Of a DNA stretch of 59,619 bases, positions 41,924 to 50,427 are shown in pieces. Both the position numbers and the translations under genes were made by a program. The notes beneath the pieces were generated by a model. That model worked only from the letters and a program-made list of their open reading frames with translations, made no database searches and had not been told where the DNA came from. Within the stretch, counting starts at the first letter, position 1. The number at the start of each line of letters is the position of its first letter. Source of the DNA: Rhodococcus aetherivorans (lineage in GTDB: Bacteria; Actinomycetota; Actinomycetes; Mycobacteriales; Mycobacteriaceae); contig NZ_JAALEG010000029.1 of NCBI RefSeq assembly GCF_011058165.1, forward strand, positions 1 through 59,619, given 5' to 3'.

Positions 41924-42688
41924 ATGCGAATCGCCCTGTTCGCGACGTGCCTCGGGGACACGATGTTCCCCGGTGCCGTCTCGGCCACCGCCCTGCTCCT
42001 CACCCGGCTCGGCCACGACGTCGTCTTCCCCGAAGGCCAGACCTGCTGCGGCCAGATGCACGTCAACACCGGCTACCAACCCGACGCGCTGCCCCTCGTC
42101 GAGAACTACGCCGACACCTTCGGCGACACCCACATCGACGCGATCGTCGCGCCGTCCGGGTCCTGCGTCGGTTCCGTGCGGCACCAGCACGAGATCGTCG
42201 CCGCCCGCTACGGCTCGCCGGCGCTGTGCGGCCGCGTCGACACGGTGAAGGCGAAGACGTACGAGCTGTCCGAGTTCCTCGTCGACGTCCTCGGCGTCAC
42301 CGACGTCGGCGCCTACTTCCCGCACCGGGTCACCTACCACCCCACCTGCCATTCGCTGCGCATGCTGCGCGTCGGCGACAGACCGCTGCAACTGCTGCGG
42401 GCGGTCCGCGAGATCGACCTCGTCGAACTGCCCGAGGCCGACTCCTGCTGCGGATTCGGCGGCACGTTCGCGATCAAGAACGCCGAGACCTCCACCGCGA
42501 TGCTCGCGGACAAGCTGTGCAACATAGCCGCGACCGGCGCCGAATACTGCAGCGCCGGCGACTCGTCGTGCCTGATGCACATCGGCGGCGGGCTCTCGCG
42601 CCTGCGCACCGGGGCCCGCACCATCCACCTCGCGGAGATCCTCGCCTCCGTCGAACCGGCCGTCGCGCCGAAGGGAGTGCCCGCATGA
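41924..42688 (+). CDS. lutA: L-lactate oxidation complex, subunit LutA
   Basis: 254-residue (Fe-S)-binding protein with two CCG domains: QTCCGQMHVNTG near residue 42 and DSCCGFGGTFAIKN near 178. LutA, LutB and LutC form the iron-sulfur L-lactate dehydrogenase found in many Gram-positive bacteria. ATG at 41924 follows GGAG; the stop overlaps the lutB start by 4 bp. A glycolate oxidase or CoB-CoM reductase-like subunit would show similar motifs, but the operon context is decisive. Confidence 0.92.
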   Translation: MRIALFATCLGDTMFPGAVSATALLLTRLGHDVVFPEGQTCCGQMHVNTGYQPDALPLVENYADTFGDTHIDAIVAPSGSCVGSVRHQHEIVAARYGSPALCGRVDTVKAKTYELSEFLVDVLGVTDVGAYFPHRVTYHPTCHSLRMLRVGDRPLQLLRAVREIDLVELPEADSCCGFGGTFAIKNAETSTAMLADKLCNIAATGAEYCSAGDSSCLMHIGGGLSRLRTGARTIHLAEILASVEPAVAPKGVPA

Positions 42689-44187
42689 CCGTCCTCGGCA
42701 TGCCCGCCGTCCCCCCGCGCGGCTCCGGCAATCTGCGCGGCACCGAGAAATTCCCCGCCGCAGCGCATCACGAACTCGCGAACACCCAGCTGCGCCGCAA
42801 CATCGGCAAGGCCACCCACACCATCCGGGCCAAGCGGCTGAACGTGACCGACGAACTGCCCGACTGGCAGCAGCTCCGCGACGCCGGCGCCGCCGTCAAG
42901 CGCGACGTGCTCGGCCGGCTGCCGGAACTGCTCATCGAGCTCGAGGCGGCGGTCGTCGCCCGCGGTGGCGTCGTGCACTGGGCGGCCGACGCCACCGAGG
43001 CCAACGCCATCGTCACCGACCTGGTCCGCAAGACCGGCTCGGACGAGGTCATCAAGGTCAAGTCGATGGCCACGCAGGAAATCGGGCTCAACGAGCATCT
43101 CGAGGACCAGGGGATCACGGCCTACGAGACCGATCTCGCCGAACTCATCGTCCAGCTGGGTCACGACAAGCCGTCGCACATCCTCGTCCCCGCCATCCAC
43201 CGCAACCGCGCCGAGATCCGCGAGATCTTCCTGCGCGAGATGCCCGATGTCGACCCCGATCTCGACGACAACCCGGCACATCTCGCGGCCGCGGCCCGCA
43301 AGTTCCTGCGCCGGAAGTTCATGACCGTGCCGGTCGCGGTGTCGGGCGCGAACTTCGGGATCGCCGAGACCGGCACGCTCGCCGTCGTCGAATCCGAGGG
43401 CAACGGTCGCATGTGCCTGACCCTGCCGCAGACCCTCATCACGGTGATGGGCATCGAGAAGCTGCTGCCCACCTTCCGGGACCTCGAGGTGTTCCTGCAA
43501 CTGCTGCCGCGGTCGTCGACGGGGGAGCGGATGAACCCGTACACGTCGATGTGGACCGGCGTCACCCCCGGCGACGGACCGCAGGAGTTCCACCTCGTGC
43601 TGCTCGACAACGGCCGCACCGCCGCGCTCGCCGACGGGGTGGGACGCGAAGCGCTGCACTGCATCCGGTGCTCGGCCTGCCTGAACGTGTGCCCGGTGTA
43701 CGAGCGCACCGGCGGGCACGCCTACGGCTCGACGTATCCCGGGCCGATCGGCGCCGTGCTCAGCCCGCAACTCGCCGGCATGGACACACCGGGTGACCCC
43801 AACGCGACCCTGCCGTTCGCGTCGAGCCTGTGCGGAGCATGTTTCGACGCGTGCCCGGTCAAGATCGACATCCCGTCGCTGCTGGTCGAACTGCGGCACC
43901 AGAAGGTCGAGCACGCGCCGTTCGGGGTCGAGGCCGCGGCGATGAAGGCGGCCTCGCTGGCGATGTCGTCGTCGCGCCGGTGGACGGCCGCGCAGAAGGC
44001 CGCCGGACTCGGCCGGCTCCTCGCCGGGAGGAAGGGGAAGATCACGACGCTGCCCGGGCCGCTGGGAGGCTGGACCGAGGCGCGTGATATTCCGGCACCA
44101 CCGAAACAGACGTTCCGGCAATGGTGGAACTCGGACGAGGGGCGGGCCGCGCTGGCGCAGGCTCGCGAGAAGGGACGACAGCAGTGA
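42685..44187 (+). CDS. lutB: L-lactate oxidation iron-sulfur subunit LutB
   Basis: 500-residue protein with an N-terminal LUD domain (about residues 70-300) and a C-terminal pair of [4Fe-4S] motifs: HCIRCSACLNVCPVY near residue 330 and CGACFDACPVKIDIP near 390. It should pass electrons from lactate oxidation towards the quinone pool. Starts within the lutA stop (ATGA) and ends with a 4-bp overlap with lutC. Somewhat longer than the Bacillus protein, as is usual in actinobacteria. Confidence 0.93.
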   Translation: MTVLGMPAVPPRGSGNLRGTEKFPAAAHHELANTQLRRNIGKATHTIRAKRLNVTDELPDWQQLRDAGAAVKRDVLGRLPELLIELEAAVVARGGVVHWAADATEANAIVTDLVRKTGSDEVIKVKSMATQEIGLNEHLEDQGITAYETDLAELIVQLGHDKPSHILVPAIHRNRAEIREIFLREMPDVDPDLDDNPAHLAAAARKFLRRKFMTVPVAVSGANFGIAETGTLAVVESEGNGRMCLTLPQTLITVMGIEKLLPTFRDLEVFLQLLPRSSTGERMNPYTSMWTGVTPGDGPQEFHLVLLDNGRTAALADGVGREALHCIRCSACLNVCPVYERTGGHAYGSTYPGPIGAVLSPQLAGMDTPGDPNATLPFASSLCGACFDACPVKIDIPSLLVELRHQKVEHAPFGVEAAAMKAASLAMSSSRRWTAAQKAAGLGRLLAGRKGKITTLPGPLGGWTEARDIPAPPKQTFRQWWNSDEGRAALAQAREKGRQQ

Positions 44188-44807
44188 GCACCCGGGATGT
44201 CATCCTCGGCCGGATCCGTGACGCCCTGACCCTGGCTCCGCCGGAGCCCGTGCAGGTTCCGCGCGACTATCGCACCGGACGCACCCTGCCCGACGCGCAG
44301 CGCCGGGAACTGCTCGTGGACCGGCTCGTCGACTACAAGGCACACGTCCACGAGTGCACGCCCGGCGACCTGCCCGACGTGCTCGCACGGGTCCTCGCGG
44401 AGAGGGGTGTGCGGCGCGTGGGGATTCCCGCCGGACTGGATCCCTCGTGGCTGGCGCGGTTCGACGGTGACGTGGTGGTGGACTCGGCCGAGATCCCCGC
44501 GCCGGACCTCGGCGCACTCGACGGCGTCGTTACCGCCTCCGCCGTCACGTGCGCCGAGACCGGCACGATCTTCCTCGACGGAAGCCCGGGCCAGGGGCGG
44601 CGTGCGCTGACCCTGGTGCCGGACCTGCACGTGTGCGTGGTGCCGCTCGCCGACGTCGAGGTCGGGGTCCCGGAGGCACTGGCCCGGCTGGTGCCGGAGC
44701 GGCCCACCACCATGATCAGCGGCCCGTCCGCAACCTCCGACATCGAACTCGAACGAGTCGAGGGTGTGCACGGTCCGCGGACCCTGGACGTGGTGATCGT
44801 TGGGTGA
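44184..44807 (+). CDS. lutC: L-lactate oxidation subunit LutC
   Basis: 207-residue LUD-domain (DUF162) protein: SAVTCAETGTIFLDGSPGQG and SATSDIELERVEGVHGPRTL are the conserved parts of the family. GTG start overlaps the lutB stop. It completes the LutABC complex. Its stop codon itself overlaps the start of a WhiB-type gene, which is an unusual companion for this operon. Confidence 0.92.
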   Translation: MSTRDVILGRIRDALTLAPPEPVQVPRDYRTGRTLPDAQRRELLVDRLVDYKAHVHECTPGDLPDVLARVLAERGVRRVGIPAGLDPSWLARFDGDVVVDSAEIPAPDLGALDGVVTASAVTCAETGTIFLDGSPGQGRRALTLVPDLHVCVVPLADVEVGVPEALARLVPERPTTMISGPSATSDIELERVEGVHGPRTLDVVIVG

Positions 44808-45061
44808 GCCTGCTGAGCGAGCACACCCGGCCGGCCCTCGGCTGGCGGTTCCGCGGTAGCTGCCGATCCGCCGGTGAATTCTACTTCTTCGCCCCGGACG
44901 ACGAACCATCGCACGTCCGGCGCCGGCGCGAGGCCGCCGCGAAGCGGATCTGCGCGAGCTGCCCGGTGCTGACGGAGTGCCGAACCCACGCGATGCTCAG
45001 CAGGGAGCGGCACGGTGTGTGGGGAGGTCTGTCGGAGCGGGAACGCCGCACCCGGCGCTGA
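44804..45061 (+). CDS. WhiB-family iron-sulfur transcription factor
   Basis: 85-residue WhiB-like protein. The four cluster cysteines are at positions 20, 50, 53 and 59 (GSCRSAGEFYFF, ICASCPVLTEC), and the G-rich turn is HGVWGGLSERER, followed by a basic tail RRTRR. GTG start at 44804 overlaps the lutC stop codon by 4 bp, so it is translationally coupled to the lactate operon. WhiB proteins sense O2, NO or redox state through the cluster and bind the main sigma factor. The usual Asp after the first Cys is absent. The functional link to lactate is inferred. Confidence 0.8.
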   Translation: MSLLSEHTRPALGWRFRGSCRSAGEFYFFAPDDEPSHVRRRREAAAKRICASCPVLTECRTHAMLSRERHGVWGGLSERERRTRR

Positions 45062-45067
45062 CCGCGG

Positions 45068-45101
45068 ACGCGCTCCCCGGTTCCGTGACCGGGGAGCGCG
45101 T
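45068..45101. terminator. 14-bp hairpin after whiB
   Basis: ACGCGCTCCCCGGT (45068-45081) pairs exactly with 45088-45101 around six bases. It lies between the stops of the rightward whiB gene and the leftward FAD monooxygenase and may serve both. Confidence 0.8.
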
Positions 45102-45113
45102 ACCACCTCTGTG

Positions 45114-46745
45114 TCACACCGCGGCCACCAGCGGGGCCACGACCCGCCGTCCGGTGGCGGTGCGGATCGCATCGGTCAGCACGGCCGGGTCCGCGGTGTC
45201 GACGACCGCGGCGATGTGCGCGTCGGGCCGGACAACCCACACCTCGTGCGCTGCCGCGGAAAGGCTTTCGGCGAGCGCGCCGGTCGCGTCGATGTCGTCG
45301 AGGGCGTGGATCCGAACCGGCGCGCTCGTGGCGTCCAGCGCGAGCGTGCGCAGCGTGGTCGCGTCGACGTCGCGGCCGTGCAGGAGCAGGATTCCCGCCC
45401 GGGCCAGCGCACGCAGGCGCGTGGCCCGACCGCACACCGCGACCGGCATGTCCGGCAGCAGAACGCCCGGAACAGGCTGTGGAGCAACACCCCTGGCGGG
45501 CCGACCAGCGAAGGGACGGGCCGGGTCCGCGGTGGTCAGTGGCGAGTCGGCATACCAGAACGGTTCCGCGAGGCGGCCCGAGTCGACCTGGGCGCGGGCG
45601 TCGGCGTCGTCGGCCGCCGCCTCGAGGATACGCAGGCGGTGTGCGCGCTGCTCGTCGGTCTGCGGCACCAGGAAATCCATTGTCGCGGAGGTGACCTCGA
45701 TGTTCTCGCGCGCCGCGGCCCGCCGCTCCAGGTCGTAGGTGTCCAGGAGCGACTCGTCGGCCCAGCCGCGCAGCACGAACGCGAGCTTCCACGCGGCGTT
45801 CTCGGCGTCGCCGACCCCGGAGTTCAGGCCGCGCGCACCGAACGGCGACACGAGATGAGCGCAGTCGCCGGCGACGAGGACGCGGCCCACGCGCATCCGG
45901 TCGACGAGACGAGCATGGAAGCGGTACACGGACTTCCACACGATCTCGTAGGGCAGCTCGGCGCCGATGATCCGGCGGATCCGGCGGTCGAGGGCGCCGC
46001 TCTCCGTTTCGGCCTCGAGGTCGTAGTCGCCGGGGACCTGCCAGTCGATGCGGAACGTCGAATCCGGGCACGGGTGGATGAGCACCTGGCGTCCGGGATT
46101 CCACTCGGGATCGAAGTAGAACCTGCGCTCGTGTGCCCAGCCGGGGATGTCGGCCTTGATGTCGCAGATGAGGAACTTGTCGTCGAACGTGCGACCCGCG
46201 AAGTCCAGCCCGAGGTGCGTGCGGAACCCGTCGGCCCGCGCCCCCATCGTCGCGACCGCGTAGGCGACGGGCACGACGGCGGGACCGTCCGGGGTCGTGC
46301 ACAGCACGCGTACGCCGGCGTCGTCCTGGTCGATACCGTCGACATGGTGACCCCACCGGACCTCGATGAGCGGTTCCTCGGCGATGCGCTCGTCGAGCAG
46401 CTGCTCCGTGCGGGCCTGGGAGATGTTGACGAACGGCGGGAACGCGGAGCGGCCGTTGTCGACGAACGGTTGGGTGAACAGCTTCTCGTCGCGGTAGAAG
46501 GTGCTCGCGGTGTCCCACGTGACGCCCTCCGCGGCGACCTGCTCGCCGACACCGACGGCGGCCCACACTTCGAGCACGTCGCGTTGCTGGCAGATCGCCT
46601 TCGAGCCGATCGGGTCGCGTTCGGGGCGAGCGTCCAGGACGATCACGCGAATGCCCCACCGGGCGAGCAGCAGGGCGGTGGTCTGCCCGACGGGTCCGTT
46701 CCCGAGCACCGCGACGGTGCCGTTGTGAATGTTCCGCACTGTCAT
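45114..46745 (-). CDS. FAD-dependent aromatic monooxygenase (MhpA/PCP hydroxylase type)
   Basis: 543-residue class A flavoprotein hydroxylase. FAD motif LGNGPVGQTTALLLARWG near residue 15, the DG motif region GARADGFRTHLG near 150, and GD motif VLVAGDCAHLVSPFGARGLN near 285. The C-terminal ~150 residues form the thioredoxin-like extension common in the pentachlorophenol/3-hydroxyphenylpropionate group. It should hydroxylate a phenol with NAD(P)H and O2. It is cotranscribed with an MBL-fold gene 28 bp upstream and controlled, presumably, by the divergent MarR. Substrate unknown. Start ATG at 46745 after AAGGAAAT; a GTG one codon before is possible. Confidence 0.84.
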   Translation of the reverse strand: MTVRNIHNGTVAVLGNGPVGQTTALLLARWGIRVIVLDARPERDPIGSKAICQQRDVLEVWAAVGVGEQVAAEGVTWDTASTFYRDEKLFTQPFVDNGRSAFPPFVNISQARTEQLLDERIAEEPLIEVRWGHHVDGIDQDDAGVRVLCTTPDGPAVVPVAYAVATMGARADGFRTHLGLDFAGRTFDDKFLICDIKADIPGWAHERRFYFDPEWNPGRQVLIHPCPDSTFRIDWQVPGDYDLEAETESGALDRRIRRIIGAELPYEIVWKSVYRFHARLVDRMRVGRVLVAGDCAHLVSPFGARGLNSGVGDAENAAWKLAFVLRGWADESLLDTYDLERRAAARENIEVTSATMDFLVPQTDEQRAHRLRILEAAADDADARAQVDSGRLAEPFWYADSPLTTADPARPFAGRPARGVAPQPVPGVLLPDMPVAVCGRATRLRALARAGILLLHGRDVDATTLRTLALDATSAPVRIHALDDIDATGALAESLSAAAHEVWVVRPDAHIAAVVDTADPAVLTDAIRTATGRRVVAPLVAAV

Positions 46746-46773
46746 CACATTTCCTTCTCGTACCGTGGTGGGG

Positions 46774-47736
46774 TCAGCTCTGGAGCTGGGCCCAGACCTC
46801 GTGGTCGCGCTCGGCGGTCCAGATCACGGGCCGTTCGATGCCGGACAGTTCGTCCCACACCCGGGAGACGTCGAACGGCAGGCAGTGCTCGAAGATCGGC
46901 CAGTGCCCATAGCGGTCGAACAGTGCCGCGTGCGTCGCCTCGAACGCCTCCTTCAATGTGCCGCCACGCCGCTGCACGGTCCCTACCTCGGTGAGCATCA
47001 CGTTCAGGAAGTGCCGGGTCTGCTCGATGGCGGCGTCGACCTCCTCGCGGCCGCGGCTGACCGCGCCGCGCCCGCCGACGAGCGCCTCGGCGCCGAGCGC
47101 CTTGATCCGGTCGAGTGTGCCGGTGGACCAGTCGCGGTGGAACGCATCGCCCGTGTACAGCGCGGCCTGCGCCTCGACGAGATCGCCGGCGAACAGGATC
47201 TTCTGCTGCGGCAGCCACGCGACGATGTCGCCCTCGGTGTGGCCGCGGCCGAGGTGCTGGAGTACCAGGTTGCCGCGGTCGCCACCGAGGTCGATGGTGA
47301 GCCGGTCGCTGAACGTCAGTGTCGGCCAGGTCAGGCCGGGCACGGAGTCGGCACCCTTGGCCAGGCGCGGCATGCGGCCGAACTCGGACTCCCAGTCCTC
47401 CCGGCCGCGCTCGGCGATGAGGTTGTAGGTGTTCTCGTGCGCGACGATGGTGTCGGCGTCGAAGGCGGACGCTCCCAGCACCCGCACCGCGTGGTAGTGC
47501 GAGAGCACGAGGTAGCGCACGGGCTTGTCGGTATGCTCACGCAGCTTGGCCAGCCAGTCGCGCGCCGCGACCGGGGTGGCGAGCGCCTCGAAGCACACGA
47601 GGAAGTCCTCGCCCTCGACAGCCCCGAGGTTGGGATCGCCCTCGGCGGTCAGCGCGTACACCCCGTCGGCGAGAATCTCGAGGGTCTGCTCCTTCTCGCC
47701 CAGATCGGCGGAGGAAGCGAAGGACAGTGCGGTCAT
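46774..47736 (-). CDS. MBL-fold protein with altered metal motif
   Basis: 320-residue metallo-beta-lactamase-fold protein. Where active enzymes have HxHxDH, this one reads SHYHAVRV (His80, His82, then Val84 and Arg85 in place of Asp and His). His166 (GRGHTEGD) and Asp185 (FAGDLVEA) of the other metal ligands remain. It may bind one metal or act on a substrate in a different way. It precedes the FAD monooxygenase in a two-gene operon and is divergent from a MarR regulator. A lactonase- or thioesterase-like step in the same pathway is possible but unproven. Confidence 0.8.
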   Translation of the reverse strand: MTALSFASSADLGEKEQTLEILADGVYALTAEGDPNLGAVEGEDFLVCFEALATPVAARDWLAKLREHTDKPVRYLVLSHYHAVRVLGASAFDADTIVAHENTYNLIAERGREDWESEFGRMPRLAKGADSVPGLTWPTLTFSDRLTIDLGGDRGNLVLQHLGRGHTEGDIVAWLPQQKILFAGDLVEAQAALYTGDAFHRDWSTGTLDRIKALGAEALVGGRGAVSRGREEVDAAIEQTRHFLNVMLTEVGTVQRRGGTLKEAFEATHAALFDRYGHWPIFEHCLPFDVSRVWDELSGIERPVIWTAERDHEVWAQLQS

Positions 47737-47863
47737 ATGGAACCACCCCAGTTAGTAAAAGGTTTGAACGAATCTGTGACCAATGTAAGTGGCGTCACAC
47801 CGGATGCGCAAGCCTTTGACCACTTCGGCACGGTGCATGCGGCGCCACCTCTACGCTGGCGGG

Positions 47864-48403
47864 GTGAGCGAGCCTGCGGACGACGTGGACAACCTGGACT
47901 TTCTGAGCTTTGTCGACTTCGCCGTGCGCAAGACGACGCGCGTCATGCCCGAGGTCGATCCCCAGTCGATGCGGCTCGTGCTCGAACTGACCCGGGTCGC
48001 GAGTGCACTCGTCTACGACCTCGAGTCCACCGTGCACCGCCCGCAGGGCTGGAGCTGGCCCGGCTTCCGGGTGCTGTTCATGCTGTGGTTGTCCGGGCCG
48101 AGCGATGCCAAGCGGGTCGCCCAGCTCTCCGGTATGAGCCGCGCCGCCGTGTCCGCGCTGGTCAACACGCTGGAACGGGACGGCCTCGTGACCCGGCGGC
48201 GCTCTGAGCGCGACCGGCGCGCGGTCGAGCTGAGTCTGACCCAGGCCGGCGTCGACGCGATCACCAGCACCTACGCGGCGCACAACAAGCGCGAACGGAC
48301 CTGGACGAGCGTGCTGACCAAGCCCGAGCAGACCATCCTGATCGGCCTGCTGGAGAAGCTCGCCACCGCGGCCGACGACCTCGATATCCACACCCGCGAC
48401 TGA
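47864..48403 (+). CDS. MarR-family regulator, divergent from the FAD monooxygenase operon
   Basis: 179-residue MarR repressor (from GTG at 47864, after GGCGGG). HTH segment DAKRVAQLSGMSRAAVSALV near residue 95 and wing RRRSERDRRAVELSLTQAG. An in-frame start at 47789 would extend over the divergent promoter and is unlikely. It most probably regulates the MBL/monooxygenase pair. The 127 bp between the two genes include AT-rich stretches but no operator that I can point to with confidence. Confidence 0.8.
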   Translation: MSEPADDVDNLDFLSFVDFAVRKTTRVMPEVDPQSMRLVLELTRVASALVYDLESTVHRPQGWSWPGFRVLFMLWLSGPSDAKRVAQLSGMSRAAVSALVNTLERDGLVTRRRSERDRRAVELSLTQAGVDAITSTYAAHNKRERTWTSVLTKPEQTILIGLLEKLATAADDLDIHTRD

Positions 48404-48459
48404 GTCGCGGCGCCGGAGTACTTGCGCTTTGTGATGGCCCTCACTTACGGTAGGGCGTC

Positions 48460-48485
48460 CAATCAATCAAAGCATTGATTGATTG
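48460..48485. promoter_or_regulatory. 11-bp-arm perfect palindrome upstream of the acetate symporter operon
   Basis: CAATCAATCAA (48460-48470) and TTGATTGATTG (48475-48485) are exact complements around AGCA, 28 bp before the DUF485 start. In a GC-rich genome, this AT-rich, internally repetitive palindrome is very likely a repressor or activator site. The binder is not encoded next to it. Confidence 0.65.
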
Positions 48486-48512
48486 ATCCCTTCACACCCC
48501 ATTGAGGTGATC

Positions 48513-48839
48513 ATGTCGCTCGACATCTCCACGGCCGCCGGCGGCGGCACGACCCGGCCGGACGACGCCGGTCTCGACGCCGTCCTCGCCCTTGCTCGGC
48601 AACGCCGACGCCTGTCGCTCGGCTCCGCAGCCGTCCTGCTCGCGGTGTTCATGGGCCACATCGTCCTGACAACCTCCACCACGGTCTTGTCCGGCCGCCT
48701 CGGCGGACTCGGCATCGCGTACTGGGTCGGGTTCGCCGTCTTCGCCGCGATCCTCGTCGTCGCGCAGATCTACACCCGCTGGGCGCGCCGCATGGATGCA
48801 GTCGTCGATGCGCACCTTGCCGCGCTGGAAGGGCGGTGA
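48513..48839 (+). CDS. DUF485 membrane protein of the acetate symporter operon
   Basis: 108-residue protein with two hydrophobic segments (LGSAAVLLAVFMGHIVLTT and IAYWVGFAVFAAILVVAQIY), the second of which runs into the short basic motif YTRWARRMD. DUF485 proteins are encoded directly upstream of ActP-type transporters in many bacteria and are thought to be accessory subunits. ATG at 48513 follows GAGGTG. The stop overlaps the GTG of the next gene by 4 bp. Confidence 0.85.
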   Translation: MSLDISTAAGGGTTRPDDAGLDAVLALARQRRRLSLGSAAVLLAVFMGHIVLTTSTTVLSGRLGGLGIAYWVGFAVFAAILVVAQIYTRWARRMDAVVDAHLAALEGR

Positions 48840-50353
48840 CCGGCATGGGACTCAGCGTCGCGATCGTCGTCGCCATCATCGGTGTCACCCTCGGCATCAC
48901 CTACCTGGCCGCCAAGCGCAACACCTCCACGGACTCGCACTACGTCGCCGAGGGGCAGGTCGGGCCCGTCGGCAACGGACTGGCCATCTCCGGCGACTAC
49001 GTCTCGGCCGCTTCGTTTCTCGGAATCACCGGCATGATCGGGATCGCCGGGTTCAGTGGCTTCTACTACGCCACCGCGGTGCCTCTGGCGTACCTGCTGG
49101 TGCTGCTCATCATCGCCGAACCGCTGCGCAACCTCGGCCGCTTCACCCTCGCCGACGCCGTCGCCGCCCGGTTCGACGGCCGCGGACTGCGCGCCGCTCT
49201 CGCCGTCACCACGATCGTCATCTCCGCGATGTACATGGTGATCCAGTTCGTCGGCGCGGGACTGCTCGTGCAGGCCCTGCTGGGCATCAAGTTCTGGGTC
49301 GCCGTCATCGTCCTCGGGCTGCTCATGGTCGTCTACACCATGTTCGGCGGCATGCTCGCCACTACCTGGGTGCAGGTGCTCAAGACCGGGCTGCTGCTGA
49401 CCGGCACCGCTCTCATCCTGTTCCTGGTGCTCGCGAAGTACGGGCCGAGCCCGCTGCACGTCGTCGAGCCGCTGCCGGACTCGGTCGCGTCGTCGCACCC
49501 GCAGAACACCACCAAGACCTTCGACATCATCTCCCAGCAGCTCGCCCTTGCCCTCGGCGTGATGGGTCTGCCGCACGTGATGGTCCGGTTCCTCACCGTC
49601 AAGGACGCCCGCGCCGCCCGCAAATCCGGTGTGGTCGCACTGTGGATCTTCAGCGCCTTCTACGTGGTGCTGCCGTTCGTCGGATACGGCGCGATCCGCG
49701 CCCTCGGATCCGACGCCATCGCCGCCGCGCATCCACAGGGTAACCTCGCCGTGGTTCAGCTCGCCGGCGCCCTCGGTGGTCCTGCCCTCGAGGCCGTGAT
49801 CATCGGCATCACCCTCGCCACGATCCTCGCGGTCCTCGCCGGCGTCGCCATCGCCACCTCCGGAGCGTTCGCGCACGACCTCTACACTCACGTCGTCAAG
49901 GGCGGAAAGGCCACCGGTGAACAGCAATTGAAGGTGGCCCGGCTGTCACTGCTCGGCATCGCCGTCGTCGCCATGTTCCTCGCGCTCGGGGCCAAGGGCT
50001 TCAACCTCGGCTTCCTCGCCAACGTCGCGTTCGCCGTCGCCGCGAGCACCAGCCTGCCTGTGCTGCTGCTGAGCATCTACTGGCGCGGATTCAACCGCGT
50101 CGGCGCGACCTGGGCCCTGGTCGGCGGCCTCGCAGTGAGCCTCGGGTTGGTGGCGATCAGTCCCAACATCCTGGGACCCACCGGGCTGATCCACGGGATC
50201 GACCCGATCTTCCCGCTCACGATCCCGGCCCTGGTGTCCGTGCCGGCGGGATTCCTGCTGGCCTATGTGGGCTCGCTGGTCGGCCGCTCCCGGCCGGAGG
50301 CCGCCGGCACCGACTTCGCCGAGATCGAACGCCTCGCACTCATCGGCCGCTGA
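48836..50353 (+). CDS. actP: Cation/acetate symporter (SSS family)
   Basis: 505-residue sodium:solute symporter of the ActP group with about thirteen hydrophobic segments. NGLAISGDYVSAASFLGITG near residue 45 is the typical sodium/solute-binding start, followed by VYTMFGGMLATTWVQVLKTG and GVMGLPHVMVRFLTVKDARA. It should take up acetate or related short carboxylates. GTG at 48836 overlaps the DUF485 stop; an ATG at 48845 is the alternative. The terminal codons and the terminator are nearly identical to those of the aromatic-acid transporter at 26816-28105. Confidence 0.87.
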   Translation: MTGMGLSVAIVVAIIGVTLGITYLAAKRNTSTDSHYVAEGQVGPVGNGLAISGDYVSAASFLGITGMIGIAGFSGFYYATAVPLAYLLVLLIIAEPLRNLGRFTLADAVAARFDGRGLRAALAVTTIVISAMYMVIQFVGAGLLVQALLGIKFWVAVIVLGLLMVVYTMFGGMLATTWVQVLKTGLLLTGTALILFLVLAKYGPSPLHVVEPLPDSVASSHPQNTTKTFDIISQQLALALGVMGLPHVMVRFLTVKDARAARKSGVVALWIFSAFYVVLPFVGYGAIRALGSDAIAAAHPQGNLAVVQLAGALGGPALEAVIIGITLATILAVLAGVAIATSGAFAHDLYTHVVKGGKATGEQQLKVARLSLLGIAVVAMFLALGAKGFNLGFLANVAFAVAASTSLPVLLLSIYWRGFNRVGATWALVGGLAVSLGLVAISPNILGPTGLIHGIDPIFPLTIPALVSVPAGFLLAYVGSLVGRSRPEAAGTDFAEIERLALIGR

Positions 50354-50360
50354 CACGGCC

Positions 50361-50402
50361 GGTGTGTCCTTCGGGCTGCCAGGACAGCCCGAAGGACGCA
50401 CC
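50361..50402 (+). terminator. 18-bp hairpin after the symporter (family B copy 2)
   Basis: Arms 50361-50378 and 50385-50402 pair with one G-U position around a 6-base loop, 7 bp after the stop. The 34 bases from 50345 to 50378, which include the last two codons and the stop, match 28097-28130 at 33 positions. Confidence 0.8.
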
Positions 50403-50427
50403 GCCGCGGCCACCACGGGTAGGGGAG

